Assembly: GCA_023254445.1 (NCBI GenBank)
Contig: JALRLN010000076.1
Coordinates: 1-6,579, forward strand
Source: Candidatus Poseidoniaceae archaeon
GTDB lineage: Archaea; Thermoplasmatota; Poseidoniia; Poseidoniales; Poseidoniaceae
DNA: 6,579 bases
Direction of reading: 5' to 3'
This document shows, piece by piece, positions 1-5,594 of the stretch. The notes beneath the pieces were generated by a model. The model searched no databases, was not told the DNA's origin, and saw nothing but the letters and a program-made list of their open reading frames with translations. The first letter of the stretch is position 1. Every line of letters starts with the position of its first letter. Both the position numbers and the translations under genes were made by a program.

Positions 1-1
1 C

Positions 2-907
2 CTCCACCTGTGGGACGAGGACCTCGGCGCGACGGAGGCCGAAGTCTGGGCCGCGGTGCTCGCACGTGACGACCTCGTGCTCGTGGACGCCTCGTTTGGT
101 CTCGAAAGCGCAACGGACGGGGCGGCGGTCGGGCTCCTGCCACTGGCGCTCGGGGACAGCGTCAACCTCGTGCAGGCAGGGGATGCTGCGAACAGCCACA
201 CCGTGCGCGTGGCGGGGTACCTCGCGCAATCGTCCTTGGCCTTCTCTCCCGGCGTCTGGGCCAACGCTTCGCTCGTGGACGACCGCTTCGACGGAGCAGT
301 GACGCGCATGTACGTCTCCGTCGGTGACGACGTCGAAGTGTTGGCTGGCGACCCGAACGACGTCGAGGTCCCTCCCGGAAAGCCCGAATCGGTCAGGCGG
401 GCCGCGGCTGGGGTCGCCAACGCCATCGATGAGGCCCTTGCAGAAGACGCCGTGCACGTCACCCTCCTCGTGGACGAGGTGCTGGTGGTTCGTGCCCTCG
501 TGATCGCCATCCTGGACATCTTCCGAGCCTACCTCGCGCTGGGGCTTGGCGTCGGCCTCATGGGCATCGGTGTGGTGACCGCACGGGCCGTGCAAGAACG
601 CACGGGCATCATCGGCTTGCTGCGCGCCGTTGGCATGCCGCGACGAAGCGTTGGTGTGAGCCTCCTCGGTGAAGTGGCCTGGACCGGCGGGCTCGGCTTG
701 TTGGTCGGCGCATCCGTTGGGTTGCTGTTCCACGTGCAACTGCACCAGGCCCTCTGGTCCGAGCAAGGTGCGGCGCTTGTCCTGCCGTGGTCCACCGCGT
801 TCGCCCTTGTTATCGGCGGGGGGTTGTTGGTGGGTGCTGCCGTCGCCGTGCCGGTGCGACGAGCGGCGAACATTCCGCCCGCCGCAGCGCTTCGGTCCCA
901 CGAATGA
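2..907 (+). CDS. FtsX/MacB-type ABC transporter permease, C-terminal part (5' end outside window)
   Basis: This is the membrane subunit of an ABC transporter of the FtsX-like permease family, which includes LolC/E and MacB. Such proteins work with a separate ATPase to move or release substrates such as lipoproteins at the cell membrane. The frame is open from base 2, so the true start lies upstream; 301 residues are visible. The first ~150 residues are an extracytoplasmic domain. Three hydrophobic segments follow at about 518-583, 656-730 and 791-856. The family signature lies between the first two: a stretch with ARAVQERTGIIGLLRAVGMP (about 581-640), matching the usual R-V-x-E-R-x-x-x-I-G-x-L-R-A-x-G pattern. 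The C-terminus RRAANIPPAAALRSHE matches the usual R-x-x-P-A-E-A-L-R-x-E ending, so the 3' end is intact. No ATPase is in the window, so the substrate cannot be named. GTG 56 is only the first in-frame start codon inside the window, not the likely gene start. Confidence 0.88.
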   Translation, partial: LHLWDEDLGATEAEVWAAVLARDDLVLVDASFGLESATDGAAVGLLPLALGDSVNLVQAGDAANSHTVRVAGYLAQSSLAFSPGVWANASLVDDRFDGAVTRMYVSVGDDVEVLAGDPNDVEVPPGKPESVRRAAAGVANAIDEALAEDAVHVTLLVDEVLVVRALVIAILDIFRAYLALGLGVGLMGIGVVTARAVQERTGIIGLLRAVGMPRRSVGVSLLGEVAWTGGLGLLVGASVGLLFHVQLHQALWSEQGAALVLPWSTAFALVIGGGLLVGAAVAVPVRRAANIPPAAALRSHE

Positions 908-917
908 TGTGTGGAAT

Positions 918-940
918 TGGGACAAAACTCACCTTTCCCA
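918..940. promoter_or_regulatory. Inverted repeat TGGGA-N13-TCCCA just upstream of the TATA box
   Basis: Two perfect 5-base inverted half-sites, TGGGA at 918-922 and TCCCA at 936-940, end three bases before the TATA box at 944. A protein bound here would overlap the BRE position and could block or assist TFB. Arms this short occur often by chance, so this is only a candidate operator. Confidence 0.22.
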
Positions 941-943
941 TAG

Positions 944-951
944 TATAAATA
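944..951 (+). promoter_or_regulatory. Archaeal TATA box (TATAAATA) for the surface protein gene
   Basis: TATAAATA lies in an AT-rich patch within otherwise GC-rich DNA, between the permease stop (907) and the ATG at 998. Its centre is about 50 bases before the ATG. With the usual archaeal spacing of about 25 bases from TATA box to transcription start, the RNA should begin near 972-976. That gives a leader of roughly 22-26 bases, just enough to hold the ribosome binding site at 985-990. The preceding bases (ccatag) are not a convincing purine-rich BRE. The box implies the surface protein gene is transcribed independently of the permease. Confidence 0.75.
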
Positions 952-984
952 CGACACAAACCATCGAGGCTTCAGCCACCTTGT

Positions 985-990
985 GGAGGG
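985..990 (+). promoter_or_regulatory. Shine-Dalgarno sequence (GGAGGG) that sets the start at ATG 998
   Basis: GGAGG at 985-989 matches the anti-Shine-Dalgarno end of 16S rRNA. It is separated from ATG 998-1000 by eight bases (990-997). This decides against the in-frame GTG at 983, which overlaps the ribosome binding site and would only add the five residues MEGLK before the signal peptide. Confidence 0.75.
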
Positions 991-997
991 ACTCAAA

Positions 998-3900
998 ATG
1001 CGGAACACAACGACCATCCTTCTCGTGACGCTGATGCTGACCAGCATCCTCGCGGGCCTGCCAACGAACCAACTGAACGACGTCGACATGGTCGACAACA
1101 CCAGCGGCCGCGCCGGCGCGGACGTTGACATCCTGGCGATCACCTCGCCGGACGAGACGGTGTGCACCGACAACATCGGGTGCCGCAACGAACTCCTCGT
1201 CGGCGACGACACGACCTTTGAGGTCGTCATGAGGAACATCGGCGACGGGGACATCGAGGAGATGTCGTACACGGTGGACATCTACCTGACCGATTCCTCC
1301 GGCGGCCGTGGCATGATGGCCAAGGACGCCAACGGCATGGACCTGACTTGGACCAACGACGTCGCGGTCTGCCCCGACGCTTCCTCCTGCGACCAGACCG
1401 AGTTCCTCGCCAGCTCGACGTACGGCAACGGGGCCGTCACCCTCACCACCGGCGGCTCGGACATCGTCTGGACCCCTGCGGTCGGTCAGTACCTCGTCGT
1501 GGTCTCGATTGACTCCGACGACGACAGCGACCCCTCCAACGACGAAGAGGAGATCTTCGTCATCGTCCGCGACTGGGCCGACATCGAGGTCGACCTGTGC
1601 TGGACCAACGCTGACGGCTGCCTCGACAACGACGCTGCGGTCGGTACGAACGCCGACACGCGCTCCTTCCAACTCACCGTCACCGCGGACGGCTCCACCG
1701 AGTTCAACCCACGTGAAGTGAACGTCTCCCTCGAGTTCAGCGGCATGTCCGCGGCCAGCGCGGGCGGCATGAACCTCGGCACGGACGGCGCCTCGTGGGT
1801 CCTCGTGGCCGGCAGCCCCCAGACCGTTGAGGTGACCCGCAACGCCACGGACGACACCTTCACCGAATCCAGCCGCAAGGTCGTCTCGTACCAAACGGAA
1901 TGGACCCTCAGCGGTTCCATCACGCCGGACAGCAACGCCGACGGCCAGTACACCATCGAAGCATCGCTCCTCGACTTCACCCAGTACGGCCAGGCCGACG
2001 AGTGCACCGAGACGTGGCTCAACGACCCGAGCGACCCCTCCGCCGGTGAATCGAGCAGCCCGAACTTCTGCGAGACCATCGCCCGCAACGACGACAACGC
2101 TCGATCCGACGGCGACGACATTTACGGCTTCACGCAAACCTTCCACGACATCCGCATCGATGCGCTGAGCGTCGCTCAGGGCTACAGCGCGGACGGAACG
2201 GGCAACCCCTCGATGGTGGTTCGCGACGGCATGGACGCCGACCTCCGCGTCGGTGCGACCCTCGTCCACGCCGCTGTCGAGCACAGCGGTTCGGACGTCA
2301 CCAACCTCTACGACTGGGAAGTCGTCTTCACCGTCACCAGCCCAGACGGCACCGAAGCCACCTACACCGAGGACACCTGCCCCTCCGGGCTCCAGCCCTC
2401 CTACAGCACCCACAAGCTCCTCGGTGCCGATATCCCATCGATGAGCGTCCCCGAGAACGACCTCGTTGGCTCCGCTTGCGTCATGCTGGTGGGTGAGGAC
2501 GCCCTCGTGGTCGGCGAGTACACCTTTGACGCTGAACTCGTCATGAAGGGGACCTGGGATTCCAGCGCCGGTGAAACCGGCCGTCTCATTGAGAACGTGG
2601 ACGGTGAGATGGACGAGAAGGGCTCCAACAACGTGCGTGGCATGACCCTCGACGTCATCAACAACAACCCCGAAGTGATCTCCCTCACGATGTACAACAC
2701 CGGTGATGTCGTCGTCTCGCAGTCCGAACCCCTCGAGTTCGACGCGCTCGCCTTCGACGCCGACTGCGTTGCCGGTGACTGCTTGACCTACGAGTGGTCC
2801 ATCGACGCCTCCGGCCAAACCTACCCGCTTGCCATGTGCGGCGGCGAGGGTGCCCAAGGTGCAATTTGCTCCTTCAACGTCCTCCCCCAGTACATGACCA
2901 GCCCGCAACTCGTGCTGACGGTGACCGACGACAACGGTGCTTCCGTGTCGGACACCTACTCCTTCCAGATCTGGAACGACGTGACCGCCGAAGCCACCTC
3001 GGGCTCTGGCGTGGGCCTTGCCTACAGCATCCAGTACCTGACCACCAGCCAGTTCACCGTGGCGCTTGAGGACGTCGACGTTGCGTCCTACGCAGGCTGG
3101 GAACTCCCCGGCTACACCGGCAACTACGACGCCGTGGCCGCGATGACCTTCACCCCGGCCACCTCGTACGAAGCGAACGGCATCCTGACCCAGAACCTCG
3201 TGTTCACGGTGCCCAAGTCGCTGGAAGCCACCAGCCTCTGGTACGTCCAGGGCACCGCGAAGTACCTGATCGACGGCACGCCCGAAGACAGCGCCACGGA
3301 TTCCACCCTGCAGGTGTACACCTACGACATCGCGGCAGGTCAGAACTCCTTGACGAGCGGTACCTTCGTGCTCTTCGGTGGCTCCCTCGAAGAGGCCGTG
3401 CCGCCCGCGGCCGGCATCACCGGTTTCTCGGCCATCGCTGAGGGCGCCGGTGACATCCTCATCACGTGGGACGTCACGAGCCAGATGTCGCTCGGCGAGC
3501 GCTTCGTGATGGAGATCTGCATGGACGAGGCCGGTTGCGACAGCCCGACCCTGAAGGAATTCACCTCCGACGTGAAGACCTACAACCACCCGGGCACCTT
3601 CACCACGCACGGCGCCTCCTACGTCGTGACCGTTGAGGTCTGCAACGACGCGGGCTGCAACGACCAGATTGGCCAGTCCACCGTCGTGGCGGACAAGGAA
3701 GTCGACGGCGACGTTGCGATGGGCAACCTCCTCGCGCAGGGCAGCGACGACGGCGCCACCTGGGCCGTGACCTGGACCGTGACCGGCGACATGAGCGACG
3801 TGGTCTCCTGGCGCATCTGCTACAGCGAGAACTCCGACGTGGCCTCCATCCCCACGGAAGGCAACCGCTGCACCGCCGTTGACGGCGCGTCCGCGACCGC

Positions 3901-4213
3901 TGCGACCGTGAACCAGCCGACCTTCACCGGAACGCAGGAGTACTACTTCGTCGGCATTGCTGTGGACGAACTCGGCAACTCGAAGCGCGTGTCGGAGCAA
4001 GCCACGCCGGTCAACTACCGCCGTGACGCGGACTTCTCCAACACCGACGACGGGAACGGTACGATCGACGACGGCTCCGCGGGTGACGCGGAACTGCCGG
4101 GTTGGACCCTCCCCGCCATCGGCGGCGTTGTCCTCGTGGCCATCATCATCGGCGCGGTCATCGTGACCCGCGGCGGCGGCGGTGGCGGCGGCGACAAGGA
4201 CTGGGATTACTGA
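998..4213 (+). CDS. Large secreted, C-terminally membrane-anchored surface protein with Ig-like/CARDB-like, PKD-like and FnIII-like modules
   Basis: The protein has 1071 residues and is probably a cell-surface adhesin-like or scaffold protein; no enzyme motif was seen. Residues 1-20 are a Sec-type signal peptide (MRNTTTILLVTLMLTSILAG) without a lipobox cysteine. Next come three tandem CARDB-like beta-sandwich regions, about 42-190, 191-383 and 384-555. Their junctions are Asp/Asn-rich and followed by a new strand (for example VRDWADIEVDL and FHDIRIDAL). Residues ~557-660 look like a PKD-type domain (LTYEWSI, then VTDDNGASVSDTYSF). Residues ~661-795 are unassigned beta-rich sequence. Two fibronectin III-like domains follow at ~801-899 and ~905-1007. 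An acidic linker leads to a transmembrane helix at ~1038-1058 and a tail of R, seven Gly and DKDWDY. All 20 cysteines sit in ten local pairs, consistent with extracellular disulfides. The gene has its own promoter and ribosome binding site. Domain names come from pattern recognition; the exact ligand or partner is unknown. Confidence 0.85.
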   Translation: MRNTTTILLVTLMLTSILAGLPTNQLNDVDMVDNTSGRAGADVDILAITSPDETVCTDNIGCRNELLVGDDTTFEVVMRNIGDGDIEEMSYTVDIYLTDSSGGRGMMAKDANGMDLTWTNDVAVCPDASSCDQTEFLASSTYGNGAVTLTTGGSDIVWTPAVGQYLVVVSIDSDDDSDPSNDEEEIFVIVRDWADIEVDLCWTNADGCLDNDAAVGTNADTRSFQLTVTADGSTEFNPREVNVSLEFSGMSAASAGGMNLGTDGASWVLVAGSPQTVEVTRNATDDTFTESSRKVVSYQTEWTLSGSITPDSNADGQYTIEASLLDFTQYGQADECTETWLNDPSDPSAGESSSPNFCETIARNDDNARSDGDDIYGFTQTFHDIRIDALSVAQGYSADGTGNPSMVVRDGMDADLRVGATLVHAAVEHSGSDVTNLYDWEVVFTVTSPDGTEATYTEDTCPSGLQPSYSTHKLLGADIPSMSVPENDLVGSACVMLVGEDALVVGEYTFDAELVMKGTWDSSAGETGRLIENVDGEMDEKGSNNVRGMTLDVINNNPEVISLTMYNTGDVVVSQSEPLEFDALAFDADCVAGDCLTYEWSIDASGQTYPLAMCGGEGAQGAICSFNVLPQYMTSPQLVLTVTDDNGASVSDTYSFQIWNDVTAEATSGSGVGLAYSIQYLTTSQFTVALEDVDVASYAGWELPGYTGNYDAVAAMTFTPATSYEANGILTQNLVFTVPKSLEATSLWYVQGTAKYLIDGTPEDSATDSTLQVYTYDIAAGQNSLTSGTFVLFGGSLEEAVPPAAGITGFSAIAEGAGDILITWDVTSQMSLGERFVMEICMDEAGCDSPTLKEFTSDVKTYNHPGTFTTHGASYVVTVEVCNDAGCNDQIGQSTVVADKEVDGDVAMGNLLAQGSDDGATWAVTWTVTGDMSDVVSWRICYSENSDVASIPTEGNRCTAVDGASATAATVNQPTFTGTQEYYFVGIAVDELGNSKRVSEQATPVNYRRDADFSNTDDGNGTIDDGSAGDAELPGWTLPAIGGVVLVAIIIGAVIVTRGGGGGGGDKDWDY

Positions 4214-4241
4214 TCCCGTTCCTTCGCCAGACGACGCGACA

Positions 4242-4280
4242 GCACCCGCGGTGCGCCGTCAGGCGCGCTGAGAAGGGTGC
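4242..4280 (+). terminator. Strong two-part stem-loop 28 bases after the surface protein stop; possible transcript 3' end
   Basis: The outer arms GCACCC (4242-4247) and GGGTGC (4275-4280) pair perfectly. Inside them, 4249-4257 pairs with 4262-4270 over nine base pairs (two of them G-U) around a four-base loop GTCA (4258-4261). An asymmetric internal loop, G4248 against AGAA 4271-4274, separates the two stems. About 15 pairs form in all. No T-run follows, and archaeal termination normally relies on T-tracts rather than hairpins. It may therefore mark a processed or protected 3' end of the mRNA rather than act as a terminator. The fold is clear; its role is inferred. Confidence 0.42.
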
Positions 4281-4306
4281 CTAGGTCGCTGGCCTGCTTG
4301 CGTTAC

Positions 4307-4324
4307 GGCGTCAAAGGCGTCATA
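4307..4324. repeat. Tandem repeat, two 9-base units (GGCGTCAAA / GGCGTCATA)
   Basis: GGCGTCAAA at 4307-4315 is followed directly by GGCGTCATA at 4316-4324, and then by GGGCGT. The units differ at one base. It lies in non-coding DNA between the 3' stem-loop and the regulator gene. It could be simple slippage or a paired protein-binding site; nothing seen distinguishes these. Confidence 0.3.
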
Positions 4325-4515
4325 GGGCGTGTTGATGGAGGTGCGCTCCCAAGGCCCATTGCCCCGTCGGCGTCGATGGAATCACCAGGTGTGCTGAGGG
4401 CGACAGATGGGCATGGCCTTCGTTCAGACGGTGACTTGGATCGCTGAGCTGCGGGAGGGAGGTCACACGGCCGTTCAGCGTGCATGGCGTGTGTTCCCTG
4501 ACCGTTGTGCCCTGT

Positions 4516-4525
4516 GATCACGTGA
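4516..4525. promoter_or_regulatory. Candidate operator GATCACGTGA upstream of the regulator gene
   Basis: This 10-base sequence contains the palindrome CACGTG. It recurs exactly, in the opposite orientation, at 5254-5263 on the other side of the winged-helix gene. This copy ends 59 bases before the ATG at 4585. Paired sites flanking a DNA-binding protein gene suggest autoregulation. However, CACGTG cores also occur inside coding DNA in this window (near 64, 733, 1711 and 3465), so chance is possible. Confidence 0.28.
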
Positions 4526-4552
4526 CGGCGTCTTGGGCGAGCTTGTCCCCAT

Positions 4553-4563
4553 CTCTTCAAGAG
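4553..4563 (+). promoter_or_regulatory. Palindrome CTCTTCAAGAG at -27 from the regulator ATG; weak TATA-like or operator element
   Basis: CTCTT-C-AAGAG is a perfect 5-1-5 inverted repeat and one of the more AT-rich spots before the regulator gene. It is centred at 4558, 27 bases before ATG 4585. That is where a TATA element would sit if the mRNA began at or next to the start codon. There is no Shine-Dalgarno sequence at a usable distance from 4585, which fits a leaderless transcript. The match to a TATA consensus is poor. Confidence 0.28.
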
Positions 4564-4584
4564 GGCAGCCTCTGCGCGAAACCC

Positions 4585-5154
4585 ATGAGCGAGTTCCTTT
4601 GGGCAGCCCTTGCGACTACGGTTGGGGTGTTCATGCACGTCAGCGCGCGTGCGCGCTCGAGCAACGTGGTGTACCGGCTGATGCACGCCCGTGCCAAGGT
4701 CCTCTGGGGTCACGAGCGTGCGCATGGCTTCCTCGCAACGTCGGGGGTCCTCGTCTCGTCCTACGCCCTCGTGTGGGGTCTTGGTTGGCTCCCCATGGTT
4801 GGCGAGTGGTACGTTGAGGCCGTCGCAGAACCTCTCTACGCTGTGGTGGCGGGCGTGGTGGCAGCGGCCACCATTCACACGACCTCGTCTGCAGCCATGG
4901 GCCTCAGTCCGCTTCGCACGGTCCGCTGGGCGACGTCACAGGGCGAGGAGAGCCGTGATCGCATCATGAGCGTGATTGCTGCCACCCCGATGCACTTCCA
5001 AGGCCTGCTCCGTGAACTCAACATGGGAAAGGGGCAACTTCGCCGTCACCTGGACGTGCTCATTGCGGATGGGGAGGTGGTGGAGTCCAGCGACGGGAAC
5101 CGTCGTGTCTTCGCCCGCACAGGCGCGGACGAAACCGTACGGTCTCAGGATTGA
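4585..5154 (+). CDS. Membrane-embedded winged helix-turn-helix transcriptional regulator
   Basis: The 189-residue protein has three predicted membrane helices (residues ~4-20, ~47-72 and ~82-102) and a C-terminal winged helix-turn-helix domain (~121-180). In the DNA-binding domain the first helix starts at ESRDRIMSVIAATP. MHFQGLLRELNMGKGQLRRH forms the second helix, turn and recognition helix. LDVLIADGEVVE plus SDGNRRVF form the strands and wing. The layout resembles ArsR/MarR-like archaeal regulators fused to membrane segments. It should act at the cytoplasmic face of the membrane as a one-component sensor-regulator; its signal is unknown. A basic loop containing ARARSS and HARAK separates helices 1 and 2. 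I chose ATG 4585 because the first membrane helix starts right after it. The alternative GTG 4480 adds 35 residues of unremarkable sequence. No Shine-Dalgarno sequence is seen at either, so the mRNA may be leaderless. Its neighbours are both secreted proteins, which suggests, but does not show, a role in controlling envelope genes. Confidence 0.8.
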   Translation: MSEFLWAALATTVGVFMHVSARARSSNVVYRLMHARAKVLWGHERAHGFLATSGVLVSSYALVWGLGWLPMVGEWYVEAVAEPLYAVVAGVVAAATIHTTSSAAMGLSPLRTVRWATSQGEESRDRIMSVIAATPMHFQGLLRELNMGKGQLRRHLDVLIADGEVVESSDGNRRVFARTGADETVRSQD

Positions 5155-5253
5155 CACACCGTGCTTACGTCCCAGACGCGCTTCGTCACCCACAAGGCGA
5201 TGTGATGGCCGACGGCCCTTTGCTCTCCCATGGGTGAGGGGAGGCACGTTGAT

Positions 5254-5263
5254 TCACGTGATC
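5254..5263. promoter_or_regulatory. Second copy of the flanking motif (TCACGTGATC, reverse complement of 4516-4525)
   Basis: This site matches the upstream copy over exactly ten bases; neither side extends the match. Including the preceding GAT, it reads GATTCACGTGATC, a near-perfect palindrome interrupted by one extra T. It lies 99 bases after the regulator stop and 331 bases before the next start codon. That is far for a direct promoter operator of the downstream gene, unless transcription starts well upstream. Confidence 0.25.
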
Positions 5264-5522
5264 GTCGTGTTGGATGTGAGGATTGAGCGGCGCGCGTGGA
5301 ACATTGACCGTGGAGAAAGGCCCCGAGGTCAAGAATTTCGGGCGTGAAAATTTACAGAAGGCAGTGAAGGAATGTTCAACTGAGAAGTGTCGGAAGTGCA
5401 GTGCGTCAGTTCACCACTCCGAAGGGGTAGTGGGCTTACAAAACAAACGTACCACGCATCGCTGAATTGGCTCGCAGCATCACGGTCTGCCTAGGTTCGG
5501 TGAACGATGCCAACAAGACGCA

Positions 5523-5549
5523 TGTACCCATATGCTCATAAGGGTTACA
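5523..5549. promoter_or_regulatory. Imperfect inverted repeat enclosing a weak TATA-like element (CATAAGG, 5537-5543)
   Basis: TGTACCC (5523-5529) can pair with GGGTTACA (5542-5549) over seven pairs with one bulged T, leaving a 12-base loop. CATAAGG inside and overlapping it is centred about 55 bases before ATG 5595. This is close to the ~50-base spacing of the clear TATA box of the first surface protein gene. That makes it the best promoter candidate for the last gene and puts transcription start near 5565. The TATA match is weak and the repeat may be coincidental. Confidence 0.3.
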
Positions 5550-5580
5550 AGACGTGAGGTGCTCTGCATACAGTCCGTAT

Positions 5581-5586
5581 GGGGTG
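5581..5586 (+). promoter_or_regulatory. Shine-Dalgarno-like GGGGTG, supports start at ATG 5595
   Basis: GGGGTG differs by one base from GAGGTG, the complement of the 16S rRNA 3' end. It lies eight bases before ATG 5595, the same spacing as for the gene at 998. The in-frame alternatives ATG 5604 and ATG 5628 have no comparable site at this distance. ATG 5532 would add a charged stretch in front of the signal peptide. Confidence 0.5.
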
Positions 5587-5594
5587 TGAATGAC

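Larger units (their letters stand above)
4214..4584. other. 371-base intergenic region between the surface protein and regulator genes
   Basis: No convincing gene was found on either strand. The stretch holds a strong stem-loop (4242-4280), a two-copy 9-base tandem repeat (4307-4324), a GATCACGTGA motif (4516-4525) and a short palindrome (4553-4563). There is no T-rich archaeal terminator and no canonical TATA box. A frame continuous with the regulator gene is open from about 4435 and has a GTG at 4480. Its 35 extra residues look unlike a signal or membrane sequence and contain three cysteines, so I treat them as untranslated. Confidence 0.6.
5155..5594. other. 440-base non-coding region, lower GC than the genes
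   Basis: No protein with gene-like codon use is seen here. Small hairpins occur: GGCC-GAC-GGCC at 5207-5217, and CCACT/AGTGG at 5414-5433 with two more inner pairs. A CACGTG-containing motif lies at 5254-5263. AT-rich patches lie near 5346-5355 (AAAATTTACA) and 5436-5446 (TTACAAAACAA), but neither is a good TATA box at the right distance from the next start codon. I found no tRNA cloverleaf or T-loop. The length leaves room for a small RNA or a long regulatory region for the next gene. Confidence 0.5.

Noticed and set aside
983..997. GTG start five codons upstream of ATG 998
   Set aside because: It overlaps the Shine-Dalgarno sequence that serves ATG 998 and leaves no ribosome binding site of its own.
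929..4000. A 1023-codon open frame on the minus strand, antisense to the surface protein gene
   Set aside because: It is a mirror effect of the strong GC bias at third codon positions of the + strand gene. Its translation is an unnatural mix rich in Val, His, Gly, Arg and Asp, without a signal, domain or start site. The + frame has a promoter, ribosome binding site, signal peptide and recognisable domains.
4480..4584. Longer regulator protein starting at GTG 4480
   Set aside because: The 35 added residues show no membrane, signal or domain character. The GGAGG at 4454-4462 is too far from the GTG to act as a normal ribosome binding site. Not fully excluded.
4303..4878. A 191-codon open frame on the minus strand over the gap and the regulator gene
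   Set aside because: The translation is rich in His, Arg and Pro with no recognisable fold, and it overlaps a well-supported regulator gene on the + strand.
5207..5217. GGCC-GAC-GGCC hairpin after the regulator gene as a terminator
   Set aside because: The stem is only four pairs with a three-base loop and only a short CTTT follows. This is common by chance in GC-rich DNA.
5283..5465. Small + strand frame of 60 codons with cysteines spaced C-x4-C-x2-C
   Set aside because: It starts with TTG, has no ribosome binding site at a workable distance, uses A/T-rich codons unlike the neighbouring genes and matches no zinc-binding family I can name. It could be rescued only by conservation in relatives.
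5493..5510. GGTTCGGTGAAC, resembling a tRNA T-arm
   Set aside because: No acceptor stem, anticodon arm or CCA-end partner can be built around it; it is only a four-pair hairpin.
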